Assembly (NCBI GenBank): GCA_024681195.1
Contig: JAILBH010000066.1
Location: 1-44,494, forward strand
Direction of reading: 5' to 3'
Source: Treponema sp.
GTDB lineage: Bacteria > Spirochaetota > Spirochaetia > Treponematales > Treponemataceae
DNA length: 44,494 nucleotides
The position numbers were made by a program, and so were the translations under genes. This document shows, one piece after another, positions 34,750 through 43,527 of this stretch (the stretch's first letter is position 1; every line of letters starts with the position of its first letter). The notes under the pieces are model-generated. The model was not told the DNA's origin, made no database searches, and worked only from the letters and a program-made list of their open reading frames with translations.

Positions 34750-36387
34750 TTACAAAACTTCAACTACATTCTCTGTCACATCTTCAGATACAGTCTCTTC
34801 TTCAGACTCAGCAGCCGCTTCGGAGTCTGGAACTTCTTCTACAGGTTCCGGCGGTATGTAATCAGTGGTAGCTTTTGTACTTACAGGAAGCACACTGTTT
34901 GCAGCACTAAAATATCTATAAAGCTCAAACACAAACCACACACCACATGCAATCGATATTCCCGAAGAAATATTAGAAGCCAAAACCCATTTATTTGCGG
35001 TATTAATTTTTTCGTTAAGATTTTCTATATTTTTTTGTTTTGCCGGATCTCCCAAAACGTTTCTGTAGCTTTGAACAGTTCCGCTTAATCCGATTGTAGA
35101 AACTAAAGAGGTAACAAGAATACTATAAGAAAGATACATTTCTCTTCGACGCTTTTCTATAAAATCACTGTGATCCAATGGTTTTACCTTTGAAACATAA
35201 AGAGAATCTTCTTCAAGCTTTTTTTCCGGAATATATATATAAGCACTCTTGTTATCTTCTGTAATAAATTCTGCCAGCACAGAACTTCCGTTTATGACAA
35301 TTTTGCTTTTGCCATCAGAAAGCTTTTCGGCAGGGCGTCCATTTACAAGAAACTTTCCATCAATTTCTTTTTTTGGAGTAATATAGATTGTCTGTTCTTC
35401 TGTCTTTTCCAAAGTTACTTCGATCTTATAATTATGTCCGCCGCCAAAATAATAATTTGTTCCTGCGTTTTTATACCCTGCAGCTGTAAACTGAATAAAG
35501 TGAACACCTGAATCTATTGTAAGCACCGACTCAATATTGGTATACAAAACATCGTCTATATAAGTATTAACGCGGATATTTTCTTCCATGTCTAAAACAC
35601 CTATTTGAATAGTACAAGGCATGGAATTTGTAATATCGGGCGAAAGCCTGCTCGCAATATTTGTAGCCATTAAATCGGCGTCGTCAATAGAACCAATTTC
35701 CGTAATTACGGCAATCTCTTTTGCACCCGGATACACAAGCGCTTTTACAGTTAAAGACATATACTGGTCGTAAGCAGTTATGGTTCCTGTAAGGAGACAG
35801 TTTATTTTTGCAGCTGTAACTTCATCTTCAAAAACTGAACTTTTGATTCCGGCTGCGGCACTTTCGTTAGTCGGGACAAACAGAGCCGATATATCTGTCT
35901 GATAGAATTTTATTTTTTCGAGAGCCTCTTTATCTTGAGGAGCCTCTGTTGTATTACTGTTGATTAACTCCTGCTGTTTTTTAATATCATTTGCAAGGTC
36001 ATCCTTTATCTTCTGGATTTTTGCATCTTCTTCCGAAAGCTTTTTTTTAAGCTCGCGCTCTTTATAATTTGCCGTAACAAGACTGTCTCTTTTTTTTATT
36101 TCGGCCGAAAGCTGAAGAAACAAAGACCGCTTTTCCTGTTCGATTCTGTAAATCTCACGCTGGATATTTTCATCCTGAGGAATAGTTCTGTACAATCCGG
36201 AACTGAGCTTTTCAAGAATCCGTGCCGGAAACATTTTTGTAATTCCTTCCGAAACAGAATCATCTTTGCTTTCTGAGTAGGCAAATTGTTGGGCACCTAT
36301 GATCCAGTCCGACTGAGTGGCAGCAGAAATTTTAAATGAGAAAAATATCAATATTAAAAATATAATACTAAACTTCTTCGTCATCAT
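34750..36387 (-). CDS. Exported PEGA-like domain protein of unknown function
   Basis: The protein has about 545 residues. A signal peptide (KKFSIIFLILIFFSFKISAATQ) leads into a charged coiled coil (about 65-135), a region of unknown fold, and then two beta-rich PEGA-like segments (about 270-400), including VNTYIDDVLYTNIESVLTIDSG and IDGKFLVNGRPAEKLSDGK. Two hydrophobic helices (about 430-450 and 480-505) and an acidic tail close it. PEGA domains are common in treponemal surface and sensor proteins. The start is uncertain: ATGATG at 36387/36384 behind GGGAG, or ATG 36399 upstream. All options overlap the end of prfB, so the two genes are translationally coupled. Confidence 0.68.
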   Translation of the reverse strand: MMTKKFSIIFLILIFFSFKISAATQSDWIIGAQQFAYSESKDDSVSEGITKMFPARILEKLSSGLYRTIPQDENIQREIYRIEQEKRSLFLQLSAEIKKRDSLVTANYKERELKKKLSEEDAKIQKIKDDLANDIKKQQELINSNTTEAPQDKEALEKIKFYQTDISALFVPTNESAAAGIKSSVFEDEVTAAKINCLLTGTITAYDQYMSLTVKALVYPGAKEIAVITEIGSIDDADLMATNIASRLSPDITNSMPCTIQIGVLDMEENIRVNTYIDDVLYTNIESVLTIDSGVHFIQFTAAGYKNAGTNYYFGGGHNYKIEVTLEKTEEQTIYITPKKEIDGKFLVNGRPAEKLSDGKSKIVINGSSVLAEFITEDNKSAYIYIPEKKLEEDSLYVSKVKPLDHSDFIEKRRREMYLSYSILVTSLVSTIGLSGTVQSYRNVLGDPAKQKNIENLNEKINTANKWVLASNISSGISIACGVWFVFELYRYFSAANSVLPVSTKATTDYIPPEPVEEVPDSEAAAESEEETVSEDVTENVVEVL

Positions 36388-37505
36388 CTCCCGAGCCATC
36401 CATTGGAAGCCCCTTCCACTTGGCAACAAGATAAGAATTCATAAAATCATCAAGATCTCCGTCCATAACAGCCTGAATATTTCCTACCGAAAATTTTGTT
36501 CGATGATCTTTTACCATTGTATATGGACAGAAAACATAAGAACGAATCTGGCTTCCAAAAGAAATATCCTTTTTTTCTGCCGCAAATTTTGAGTTCTCTT
36601 TTTCTTTCTGTTCTCTGTAATATTCATAAAGTCTTGCCTTGAGCATATTCATACAAGACTGTCTGTTCATAATCTGACTGCGCTCTGTCTGACAGGCAAC
36701 TACAATTCCTGTCGGAATATGGGTAAAGCGAACAGCCGAATCTGTTTTATTTACATGCTGGCCACCCTTACCTCCGGCACGATATGTATCTACACGAAGA
36801 TCTTCAGGTTTAATATCAACTTCGATTGTATCATCCAGAACAGGATATACATAAACCGAAGCAAAAGATGTATGGCGTCTTGCATTTGCATCAAACGGGC
36901 TTATCCTTACAAGACGATGAATTCCACCTTCTCCCTTAAGATAACCGTATACAAAATCACCAGAAATCTGAATTGTTATAGATTTAATTCCACCTTCGGC
37001 TTCGAGTTCATCCATAACTTCTGTCTTATAACCATGACGTTCTGCCCATCTCAGATACATTCTGCTAAGCATAAAGGCCCAGTCACAAGCCTCAGTTCCA
37101 CCAGCACCTGCATGAACTGTTAAAAAGGCATCGTTTTGATCAACCTCACCAGAGAGAAGATTTAAAATATTAAGCTTTTCAAATTTCTGCTTTGCGTTGT
37201 CATACATTGACCTTACTTCTGCTTCATCTTCTTCACTGCCAGATTCTTCGGCAAGCTCAAACATAGCATCAAGGTCATCCATTTCGGCGAGGAGCTCACG
37301 CCAGGGTTCAACACGGTTCTTTAATTTACGAACCTGTGACATAACCTTTTCGGCAGCCTCATGGTCATCCCAAAAGCCGGGAGCTTCGGACTGCTTCATT
37401 TTTTCTGCAATTGACTTATCTATTGCAGCAGAGTCAAAGACGCCCCCAAACATTCATAATTTCTTCACGTAATTGTTCAATTGGTATTTTGATTTCTTCT
37501 AACAT
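36368..37505 (-). CDS. prfB: Peptide chain release factor 2 with programmed +1 frameshift
   Basis: RF2 releases proteins at UGA and UAA codons. Translation starts at ATG 37505 (MLEEIKIPIEQL), runs 23 codons to an in-frame TGA (37436-37434), and continues in the +1 frame to the stop at 36368, giving a protein of about 378 residues. The slip site is CTT TGA C, with GGGGG (37447-37443) three bases before it, the same geometry as in E. coli. The protein carries the stop-reading SPF motif at 202-204 and the peptidyl-hydrolysis GGQ at 247-249. An ATG in the second frame (37453) gives a shorter frame that lacks the true N-terminus. Confidence 0.95.
37434..37447 (-). promoter_or_regulatory. RF2 programmed +1 frameshift site
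   Basis: On the minus strand the order is GGGGG (37447-37443), three bases, then CTT (37439-37437) and TGA (37436-37434) followed by C. Low RF2 makes termination at this UGA slow, and the ribosome slips from CUU to UUU, restoring the main frame. High RF2 terminates at codon 24. This is the classic autoregulatory circuit. Confidence 0.95.
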
Positions 37506-37511
37506 TCTTAC

Positions 37512-37540
37512 AGAATATCAGTTATAAGAGAATTTTACAA
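37512..37540 (-). promoter_or_regulatory. Candidate promoter for prfB
   Basis: On the minus strand TTGTAA (37540-37535) is separated by 17 bases from TATTCT (37517-37512), both partial matches. The prfB ATG at 37505 follows after six bases, with no clear Shine-Dalgarno. Confidence 0.3.
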
Positions 37541-37564
37541 TAATTGAAGGAAAAGACCAGCTTA

Positions 37565-38455
37565 TTACTCAGGAATTGCAATTCTATCCAGAGTATAATT
37601 CATCCAGATTTTGGTCTGCAGCGGATACTGCTGGGCAACCTTTACAAAGTATTTTGCAGCTTCTTCAAAGTCACCTGTAAAGAAATAAGCTTCACCTATA
37701 TAGAAGTAAACTCTGTTTCTTACATTTTCGCTTATATTTCGACCATTAAGCTTGATTAAAAGCTCTATAGCTTCTTCATATTTTTCCTGAATAAAGGTTG
37801 TTTTGAGTATATCAAACAAAAGAAAATCATCTCCGCTGTCTGGAGAAACAAGGTCTTCTTCAAAAAAGTATGGACTCACCCGTGTTCTGGCTGCTTTTTT
37901 AACCGAAGAAAGCGAAGAAATATCCTGCATAGCCTCATTCGAAAGACTAAGTTCATCTTCTTTTCCCTGACCTTCTACATAATTAATAAACGGCAACGGA
38001 GTTTCACGCATTGCACCATCTGTATAAAGCTTTTCTTCGTCTTTTTTCTTAGACTCAATATCTTTTTCGGCAGGAGCAATAAGATGTACCCCGTCTACAG
38101 TAGAGTTCATGGAAACAAAAATCAAATCAAAAGGCTTGTCAGTAAATGCAATTACCGCATAATAATAATCGTTATAATCAAAAACCTGATCTGTATAAGC
38201 TGTAGCTAATGGAGAAAGCTCTGCAAGAAACTCTGCTCCTGCAAGCTGATTATAAGAAGAAACTGGTCTTGTATCTCTGTAAATTAAAAGCTTTGTGATT
38301 TGTGGCTCTGGATTTTGAGGCAAAGTCCATGAAATATTGATTCTAGTCCCTTTAGAAGCCTTTGCCTGAATATCCTGAACAACAGGACGGTTTTGAGCAG
38401 ATAAAAATATTGCCGTAGAGAATAAAATGATTATTATAGAAAGTCTCTTTTTCAT
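37565..38455 (-). CDS. Exported fibronectin-III-like / TPR protein of unknown function
   Basis: This 296-residue protein has a signal peptide (about residues 1-20, IIIILFSTAIFLSAQN). A fibronectin type III-like domain follows (about 22-125, GTRINISWTLP near the start and YTDQVFDYNDYYYAVIAF near the end). A charged, low-complexity middle comes next, and then a TPR-like helical pair at about 215-285 (EKYEEAIELLIKLNGRN, VYFYIGEAYFFTGDFEEAAKYFVKVAQQYP). It should lie in the periplasm. The ribosome site is GGGGGAT. It follows the large TPR protein by 19 bases, and the two probably work together, but no function can be named. Confidence 0.68.
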   Translation of the reverse strand: MKKRLSIIIILFSTAIFLSAQNRPVVQDIQAKASKGTRINISWTLPQNPEPQITKLLIYRDTRPVSSYNQLAGAEFLAELSPLATAYTDQVFDYNDYYYAVIAFTDKPFDLIFVSMNSTVDGVHLIAPAEKDIESKKKDEEKLYTDGAMRETPLPFINYVEGQGKEDELSLSNEAMQDISSLSSVKKAARTRVSPYFFEEDLVSPDSGDDFLLFDILKTTFIQEKYEEAIELLIKLNGRNISENVRNRVYFYIGEAYFFTGDFEEAAKYFVKVAQQYPLQTKIWMNYTLDRIAIPE

Positions 38456-38474
38456 AAAAATCCCCCGTTAGCCC

Positions 38475-40601
38475 TTAATAAATATTGCGAAGCAAGTCAA
38501 GAATAGAAGGTCTTTCTACAGCCTTCCTGATTTCATCAACAAGCTCTTCGCCCTTTACCTCATTTTTAACAACTGCCTTACCCTTTTCGTCTGCGGCAGG
38601 AACGTTATCAATTGCATTGCCGTTGGCATCATTATTTGTTTTTGTGTCAGGCATTGCAGCAAGCACAATCTCATCATCAATATTTATCTTATCATAAAAA
38701 CCATGATTTTCGATAACTGCTTCAGAAATCTCTTCACCTGCATTTGTAATTACTAAAGTTCCAAGAACATCGGCATCTTTATAATAAAGTCCTGAACCGG
38801 AATCTGCAGTCTTAACCTGTCCCTTCTTAATAATCTTAAAGCTTGCATCGGCAACAATATTTTCTGATTTTCCAAGATCTACAAGAACAGTTTTTCCGTT
38901 ACGGGCAATGATTTTTCCACGAACAGTAAGCTTTTCCAAAACAGAATTACGGAAGCGGCGTAAAACTGTACTAAAGCGGTTGTTACCTGTGCAGTAAAAC
39001 GAATTCTTTATTATTTCCAATCCTGTGCGTCCGGAATACATTGTGCTGTTTAAAGTCATATCGTTTTCGCCTTCACTAAGCGAAAGAACAATAAAGTAAT
39101 CAAAATTACCGGCTCGGGCATTTTTAAAAGCTTCGCCAAAACCACTGATTGGAGTTACCTGGGTTTTTACAGAAGTAATTGCAACACCGGAGAAAATATC
39201 TGCTGCGGCAGTTGCAGCCAGGCGGTTCGTATCTGCATGAATAAAGGAATTATTGTTTTCTTCATAGAAGATTGCAATACTCCAGCGGGTTTTATCAAGA
39301 TAGAAAGGATCTACATTCCATCTTTTTCCAAGATTGTCTATTAGAAGAGACTCAAAAGCTTCTATCTTGTCATTTACAGAAGTCTTTTGCTTGGCTGTAA
39401 GGCCTTCATAATTATGTTCTTTTATAAATTTGAGCTGCTCAAGATAAAGTTCGTACATTCCGTTTATTTCAAGAATATTTGCATAGGCAGCACGGGCTTC
39501 GTAATTCATAGGATCAAGCAAAAGTGCCCTCTGATATTCATAAACAGCCCCGGAACCATCGTAACGTGAATTGTACTGCTTTGCATTATCAAGATGATAC
39601 TGAGCATAAGAACGGCGGCGGTTATCTTCAAGAGAAAGCGTATTGCGGATTTCATTTTCCATCGCACTGCGCATAAGTTCATCCTGAGGATTAATTGAAA
39701 GCCCCGAAGTCCAGGTCTGAATTGCAGAAGCTGAGTTTCCAAGTTTATTCTGCGCAACGCCCTTGATAAACCAGGCATTTGTATTTTTACGATTACGGCT
39801 AATCAAATAATCGCTTATATCAATTACTTCTGAATATCTTCCCTGCTGATACAATACTGTAGAAAGCATATCGTAAGCCTTGTCGTAATTACTGTTTACT
39901 TCTACTGCAATCCGGCAATGCTTTTCGGCTGTAATGTAATCTCCCTGCATGGAATAAATTATGGCAGCAAGATAATGAACTTCCGGATCTCCAGAATAAT
40001 AAGAAAGAGCCTGTCTTAAATAATTAACTGCCTGAGTATGATTTTGTCGTTCGGCATTTACTAAAGCAAGGGAAAGCAAAGCCTTTCTGTTTGTATTGTT
40101 TCGCTTAAGAGCTTCCAGATACTGATTCTGTGCCCCGGAAAACCTTCCTTCATAAAGTTCAATTTCTGCAAGACCAAAATGAGCATCTATATCATTTGGA
40201 TATTTTTTAAGGATATCATTAAAAATCTGCTTTCCTTCTTCTATTTTTCCAAGAGAAACATAAACCATTCCCTTAAGGTTCTGGATCTGATTATTATTCT
40301 TTTCGTATTTTTCGGCATTCTCAAGATACTGAAGAGCTAAATCAAATTCGCCAAGCTTATACGAACATTCTGCAAGCTTAAACCAGGCTTCGGTAAAGGC
40401 AGGATTATCGGCTACAACTTCAAGATAATACTGCGATGCAGCATAAAAGTTTTCATTATTCTGCAGCTCCAGTCCTGTATTATAATTCTGAAGTACAGAA
40501 GCAGAATTCTTACTTTCTGCTGCCATTAATGGTGAAAAAAGAGTCAATAATAAAACTGCAGTAACAAACCTTTTATTCCTGTTCATTTTCTTCATCTTCA
40601 T
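38475..40601 (-). CDS. Large exported TPR protein with FlgT-like C-terminal region
   Basis: This protein of up to 708 residues has a signal peptide (hydrophobic VTAVLLLTLFSPLMAA, cleavage near 27). About nine tetratricopeptide repeats follow (about 38-390, for example AWFKLAECSYKLGEFDLALQYLENAEKY). A C-terminal beta-rich module (about 430-650) includes GKIIARNGKTVLVDLGKSENI, which resembles the C-terminal fold of FlgT and related outer-membrane-associated proteins; this likeness is tentative. The acidic tail is rich in N, D, A and K. The start could be ATG 40601, 40595 or 40586, all inside the end of the corC-like gene. It is probably a periplasmic scaffold. Confidence 0.72.
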   Translation of the reverse strand: MKMKKMNRNKRFVTAVLLLTLFSPLMAAESKNSASVLQNYNTGLELQNNENFYAASQYYLEVVADNPAFTEAWFKLAECSYKLGEFDLALQYLENAEKYEKNNNQIQNLKGMVYVSLGKIEEGKQIFNDILKKYPNDIDAHFGLAEIELYEGRFSGAQNQYLEALKRNNTNRKALLSLALVNAERQNHTQAVNYLRQALSYYSGDPEVHYLAAIIYSMQGDYITAEKHCRIAVEVNSNYDKAYDMLSTVLYQQGRYSEVIDISDYLISRNRKNTNAWFIKGVAQNKLGNSASAIQTWTSGLSINPQDELMRSAMENEIRNTLSLEDNRRRSYAQYHLDNAKQYNSRYDGSGAVYEYQRALLLDPMNYEARAAYANILEINGMYELYLEQLKFIKEHNYEGLTAKQKTSVNDKIEAFESLLIDNLGKRWNVDPFYLDKTRWSIAIFYEENNNSFIHADTNRLAATAAADIFSGVAITSVKTQVTPISGFGEAFKNARAGNFDYFIVLSLSEGENDMTLNSTMYSGRTGLEIIKNSFYCTGNNRFSTVLRRFRNSVLEKLTVRGKIIARNGKTVLVDLGKSENIVADASFKIIKKGQVKTADSGSGLYYKDADVLGTLVITNAGEEISEAVIENHGFYDKINIDDEIVLAAMPDTKTNNDANGNAIDNVPAADEKGKAVVKNEVKGEELVDEIRKAVERPSILDLLRNIY

Positions 40602-41367
40602 TATTTCTTATTACCTTAATTACGTTTATTCTATGTCCTTCCATGTCCTGAACTATAAAATCATAGTTATTCCATGAAGCCTTCTCATATTTTACAGGTA
40701 CTTTACCAAATAAATCAAATACAAAACCGCCAAGAGAATCAAAATCTTCATTAGGGAACTGGGCGCCTATTACTTCGTTTAAATCATCCAGATCTACGCG
40801 GGCTTCACAAAGCCATACGTTTTCGTTAATTGTGATTATATCTTCTCTTTCCTTATCAAACTCATCCTGAATATCACCAACAATCTCTTCAATAATATCT
40901 TCCATTGTAACAATACCCGAGATTCCGCCGTATTCATCAATGGCCATAGCAATATGAAGGTGATGACGCTTAAATTCACGCAAAAGAGAGTCAATTCTTT
41001 TGCTTTCTGGAACAAAATAGGGCTTACGGATTATTTTAAGCAGGTCTACATTCTGATTTTCGGCAAAGGATTTTAAAAGATCCTTTACATAAAGCACACC
41101 TACTACATTATCAATTGAATCTGTATATACAGGAAAGCGTGAATGGCCGCTTGCCATGATTTTTGCAACAAGCTCCGGCTTTGGAGTATCAGAAGAAATA
41201 AAGTCTACGTCAATACGTGGAACCATTACTTCCTTTACAGAAGTTATGGAAAGGTCTTCTACCCCCTGAATCATATCTTTTTTTTCTTCATTGAGAATTT
41301 TCTGCTCTATTATATCGTTTTCATCAGCAGTTTTTGCAGTCTTTTTCTTGTGTCCAAACAAACTCAT
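40573..41367 (-). CDS. CorC/HlyC (TlyC)-type CBS domain protein
   Basis: This 264-residue protein lacks membrane helices. A short charged N-terminus leads into a pair of CBS domains (about 44-165, VMVPRIDVDFISSD and the second start IDSLLREFKRHHLHIAMAIDEYGGISGIVTMEDIIEEIVGDI) and a CorC_HlyC domain (about 180-255, NVWLCEARVDLDDLNEVIGAQFP). CBS pairs bind adenine nucleotides or Mg-ATP; homologues are tied to Mg2+/Co2+ homeostasis and were once called haemolysins. It overlaps ybeY by four bases (ATGA), the common ybeY-corC arrangement in bacteria. Haemolytic activity should not be assumed. Confidence 0.88.
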   Translation of the reverse strand: MSLFGHKKKTAKTADENDIIEQKILNEEKKDMIQGVEDLSITSVKEVMVPRIDVDFISSDTPKPELVAKIMASGHSRFPVYTDSIDNVVGVLYVKDLLKSFAENQNVDLLKIIRKPYFVPESKRIDSLLREFKRHHLHIAMAIDEYGGISGIVTMEDIIEEIVGDIQDEFDKEREDIITINENVWLCEARVDLDDLNEVIGAQFPNEDFDSLGGFVFDLFGKVPVKYEKASWNNYDFIVQDMEGHRINVIKVIRNNEDEENEQE

Positions 41368-41843
41368 TTTATAATTATTTCATCCTCTAATTTTTGTAGT
41401 ATCTTTTCCTGCAGAATAAGCATCTGCGACTGGGGCTCCTTGCCCTTTTCTATGTGTTCTTCTCCGTGATCCATTCCATTCAAATGAAGCAGACCGTGTA
41501 CTAAAAGTCTTTTAAGCTCTGAGTTTTTATCCTCATTAAAATATTCGGCATTTACGGGCAATGTATCAAGGCTAATTGCTACGTCGCCGACACATTTCCA
41601 TTGTCCTTCTTCGTCCTCATATTCTTCGTCGCTTTCAAAAGATAGAACATCTGTAGGTGCATCTATGTTACGGTACTCACGGTTGAGTTCTTTTATATAT
41701 TCATCATTACAAAAAAGCACAGAAACTTCTTCTCCATCAAAACCAAGCTCCTTTGCCGCCTTTTGAAGAAAATTTTCTGCATTTTCGATCCATTCAGGTT
41801 CTTTTATCCCCTCCTGAACCGAAGTGTAAATCCGGTTTGCCAT
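41364..41843 (-). CDS. ybeY: Endoribonuclease YbeY (16S rRNA maturation)
   Basis: YbeY is a zinc-dependent RNase involved in 16S rRNA 3' end maturation and 70S ribosome quality control. The 159-residue protein has the diagnostic zinc motif HGLLHLNGMDH with H116, H120 and H126, preceded by the conserved YRNIDAPTDVLSFE and GDVAISLDT blocks. Length and order are normal. It lies one base after the 7TM-HD gene and overlaps the CBS protein gene. The order phoH - 7TM-HD - ybeY - corC is widely conserved. Confidence 0.95.
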   Translation of the reverse strand: MANRIYTSVQEGIKEPEWIENAENFLQKAAKELGFDGEEVSVLFCNDEYIKELNREYRNIDAPTDVLSFESDEEYEDEEGQWKCVGDVAISLDTLPVNAEYFNEDKNSELKRLLVHGLLHLNGMDHGEEHIEKGKEPQSQMLILQEKILQKLEDEIIIK

Positions 41844-41844
41844 A

Positions 41845-43527
41845 CTATTTGGTTTCCTTCTTTACATCATCAGGATCCTGCTGATCAGGATATTCAATAC
41901 GGCTGTGATAAAAGCCTGCAAGGACCTGAACAAATGAATCCTTAATTCTGGTAATATCTCTGTATGTTAATTCACAATTATCCAGCTGATGAGCTTCTAT
42001 TTTTGCATTTACAAGAGTTGTAATAAAAGCCTCCAGACGTGGAATTGAAGGATTTTTTAATGTATGACAGGCAGCTTCTACAGTATCAGCAAGCATTACA
42101 ACTCCACTTTCACGGGTTTTAGGAATTGGTCCCGGATAAGCAAAATCTTCCGGAGAAAGAGACGGATCCTTTTCTTTTGCTTCATTATAAAAATACTGGA
42201 TTACGCTGTTGCCATGATGTTCCGCAATTACATCTATAATCACTCTTGGAAGATGCATCTGTGTAGCTTTTTCTACACCCTTTTTTACATGACTTTTGAT
42301 TACAGTAGCATAAAGTGTCGGATTTATATCGCTATGCTTTTCTGTATCGCCCTGTTTGTTTTCTACAAAGTATTCGCTCTGATCAAGCTTTCCTATATCG
42401 TGATAGTAACCGCCAACACGTGCAATAAGAGGATTTGCTCCAATTTCGCGGCAGGCAAATTCTGCAAGCTGAGATACCATCATAGAATGCTGATAGGTTC
42501 CGCTCGCAGTAATACACATCTTTTTAAGAACAGCTGCATTTGTATCACTCAAATCCATAAGACGGAAAACAGAAGCTGTATTAAGCATGTATTCGAGCGG
42601 GGTCAAAAGACCAAGTGTTAGAATTCCGGAAAGGAAACCGTTGCAGAAGATTCCAAGGAAGGCCTTATAATTTGCAACAAAGGTATCATTAAATACAACA
42701 ATAAGAAGTACAAAGAATACAATATCGCAAAGCGCAAGCATGATAGCTGCAAACACAAGGTCAATTCGTCGTTCTACCTTGCGCACAATTGCAACCGAAG
42801 CCATAGACGAACCAAGCGTAAACAGGAATGGAACTATGTCCCAGGAACCTGAGCCGAATACTGCAAATGAAACTATAAATGAAAATAAAACCGCAGAATT
42901 CTGTCCGTACAAAATTGTAATAATCATTGTAAAAAGACTGGCCGGAATGAGCATACAAAGCGAATACTGGTTCTGGCAGATTGGCAGCTTTGAAGCAAAG
43001 GATGCAGCAAAGAAAATTATGATAAGAAATATTGTCTGCAGCAACGGCTCCTGAAGACGGATTTTGCGCCCGAACGGCAGAAGCGAAAACAGCAGATAAT
43101 ACATAATTGCAATTACAAACAAATAGATGATTTTATTTGCAAAAGATCTGTAATCAATATACAAAGGAGACGCAATCATCTTTTCGAGTTTTGCGTAAGC
43201 TTCTTCTGTAATCTCAAAACCTTTCTTTATAATTTTTTCACCGGCAACAATCGAAAAAGGATTTGTTTCGTCGGCAGGAATATTTCGTTCTGCAATAATT
43301 GTTCTGTCCGAAATCTGTCCTATTTCAAAATCAGAAATAGAAAAGCTTGCTACTGTTTCACTTGTAGTTACCTTTGCAAAAACTAATGCTGTAATTGCCA
43401 TATAACCAATCAGCAGCAATAATAAAAATGGGTATTTGGTTTTTATGTACTGTCCAACACATTTAAAGAAAACAGAAATTGCGTTTTCCTTAGGTGTCTT
43501 CTTGTTAGTTTTCTGTTTGTTTTTCAT
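41845..43527 (-). CDS. 7TM-HD phosphodiesterase (PgpH-like, shortened extracytoplasmic domain)
   Basis: In Listeria the homologue PgpH degrades c-di-AMP. The 560 residues give a first membrane helix (33-51), a short extracytoplasmic segment (52-130) with RTIIAERNIPADETN and KGFEITEE as in the family, a membrane domain (about 132-310) and a cytoplasmic HD domain. The HD domain has H347 in TYQHSM, H376-D377 in YYHDIGK and a later EHHGNSVI. The extracytoplasmic part is much shorter than in Firmicute PgpH (over 700 residues). The substrate is inferred, since no cyclase gene is in the window. It overlaps phoH by 23 bases. Confidence 0.87.
   Translation of the reverse strand: MKNKQKTNKKTPKENAISVFFKCVGQYIKTKYPFLLLLLIGYMAITALVFAKVTTSETVASFSISDFEIGQISDRTIIAERNIPADETNPFSIVAGEKIIKKGFEITEEAYAKLEKMIASPLYIDYRSFANKIIYLFVIAIMYYLLFSLLPFGRKIRLQEPLLQTIFLIIIFFAASFASKLPICQNQYSLCMLIPASLFTMIITILYGQNSAVLFSFIVSFAVFGSGSWDIVPFLFTLGSSMASVAIVRKVERRIDLVFAAIMLALCDIVFFVLLIVVFNDTFVANYKAFLGIFCNGFLSGILTLGLLTPLEYMLNTASVFRLMDLSDTNAAVLKKMCITASGTYQHSMMVSQLAEFACREIGANPLIARVGGYYHDIGKLDQSEYFVENKQGDTEKHSDINPTLYATVIKSHVKKGVEKATQMHLPRVIIDVIAEHHGNSVIQYFYNEAKEKDPSLSPEDFAYPGPIPKTRESGVVMLADTVEAACHTLKNPSIPRLEAFITTLVNAKIEAHQLDNCELTYRDITRIKDSFVQVLAGFYHSRIEYPDQQDPDDVKKETK

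Noticed and set aside
37434-37505. A broken prfB (nonsense codon near the 5' end)
   Set aside because: The in-frame TGA sits in a textbook recoding site with the SD-like GGGGG at the correct distance, so the gene is regulated and not a pseudogene.
40573-41367. Haemolysin, as TlyC-like proteins are often named
   Set aside because: The domains are CBS plus CorC_HlyC without signal or membrane helices, and the position beside ybeY is the common housekeeping arrangement.
42064-42621. A 185-codon plus-strand open frame antisense to the 7TM-HD gene
   Set aside because: The composition (many Cys, Phe, Tyr, Ile) is that of a shadow of a membrane-protein gene, and the opposite strand has intact HD motifs.
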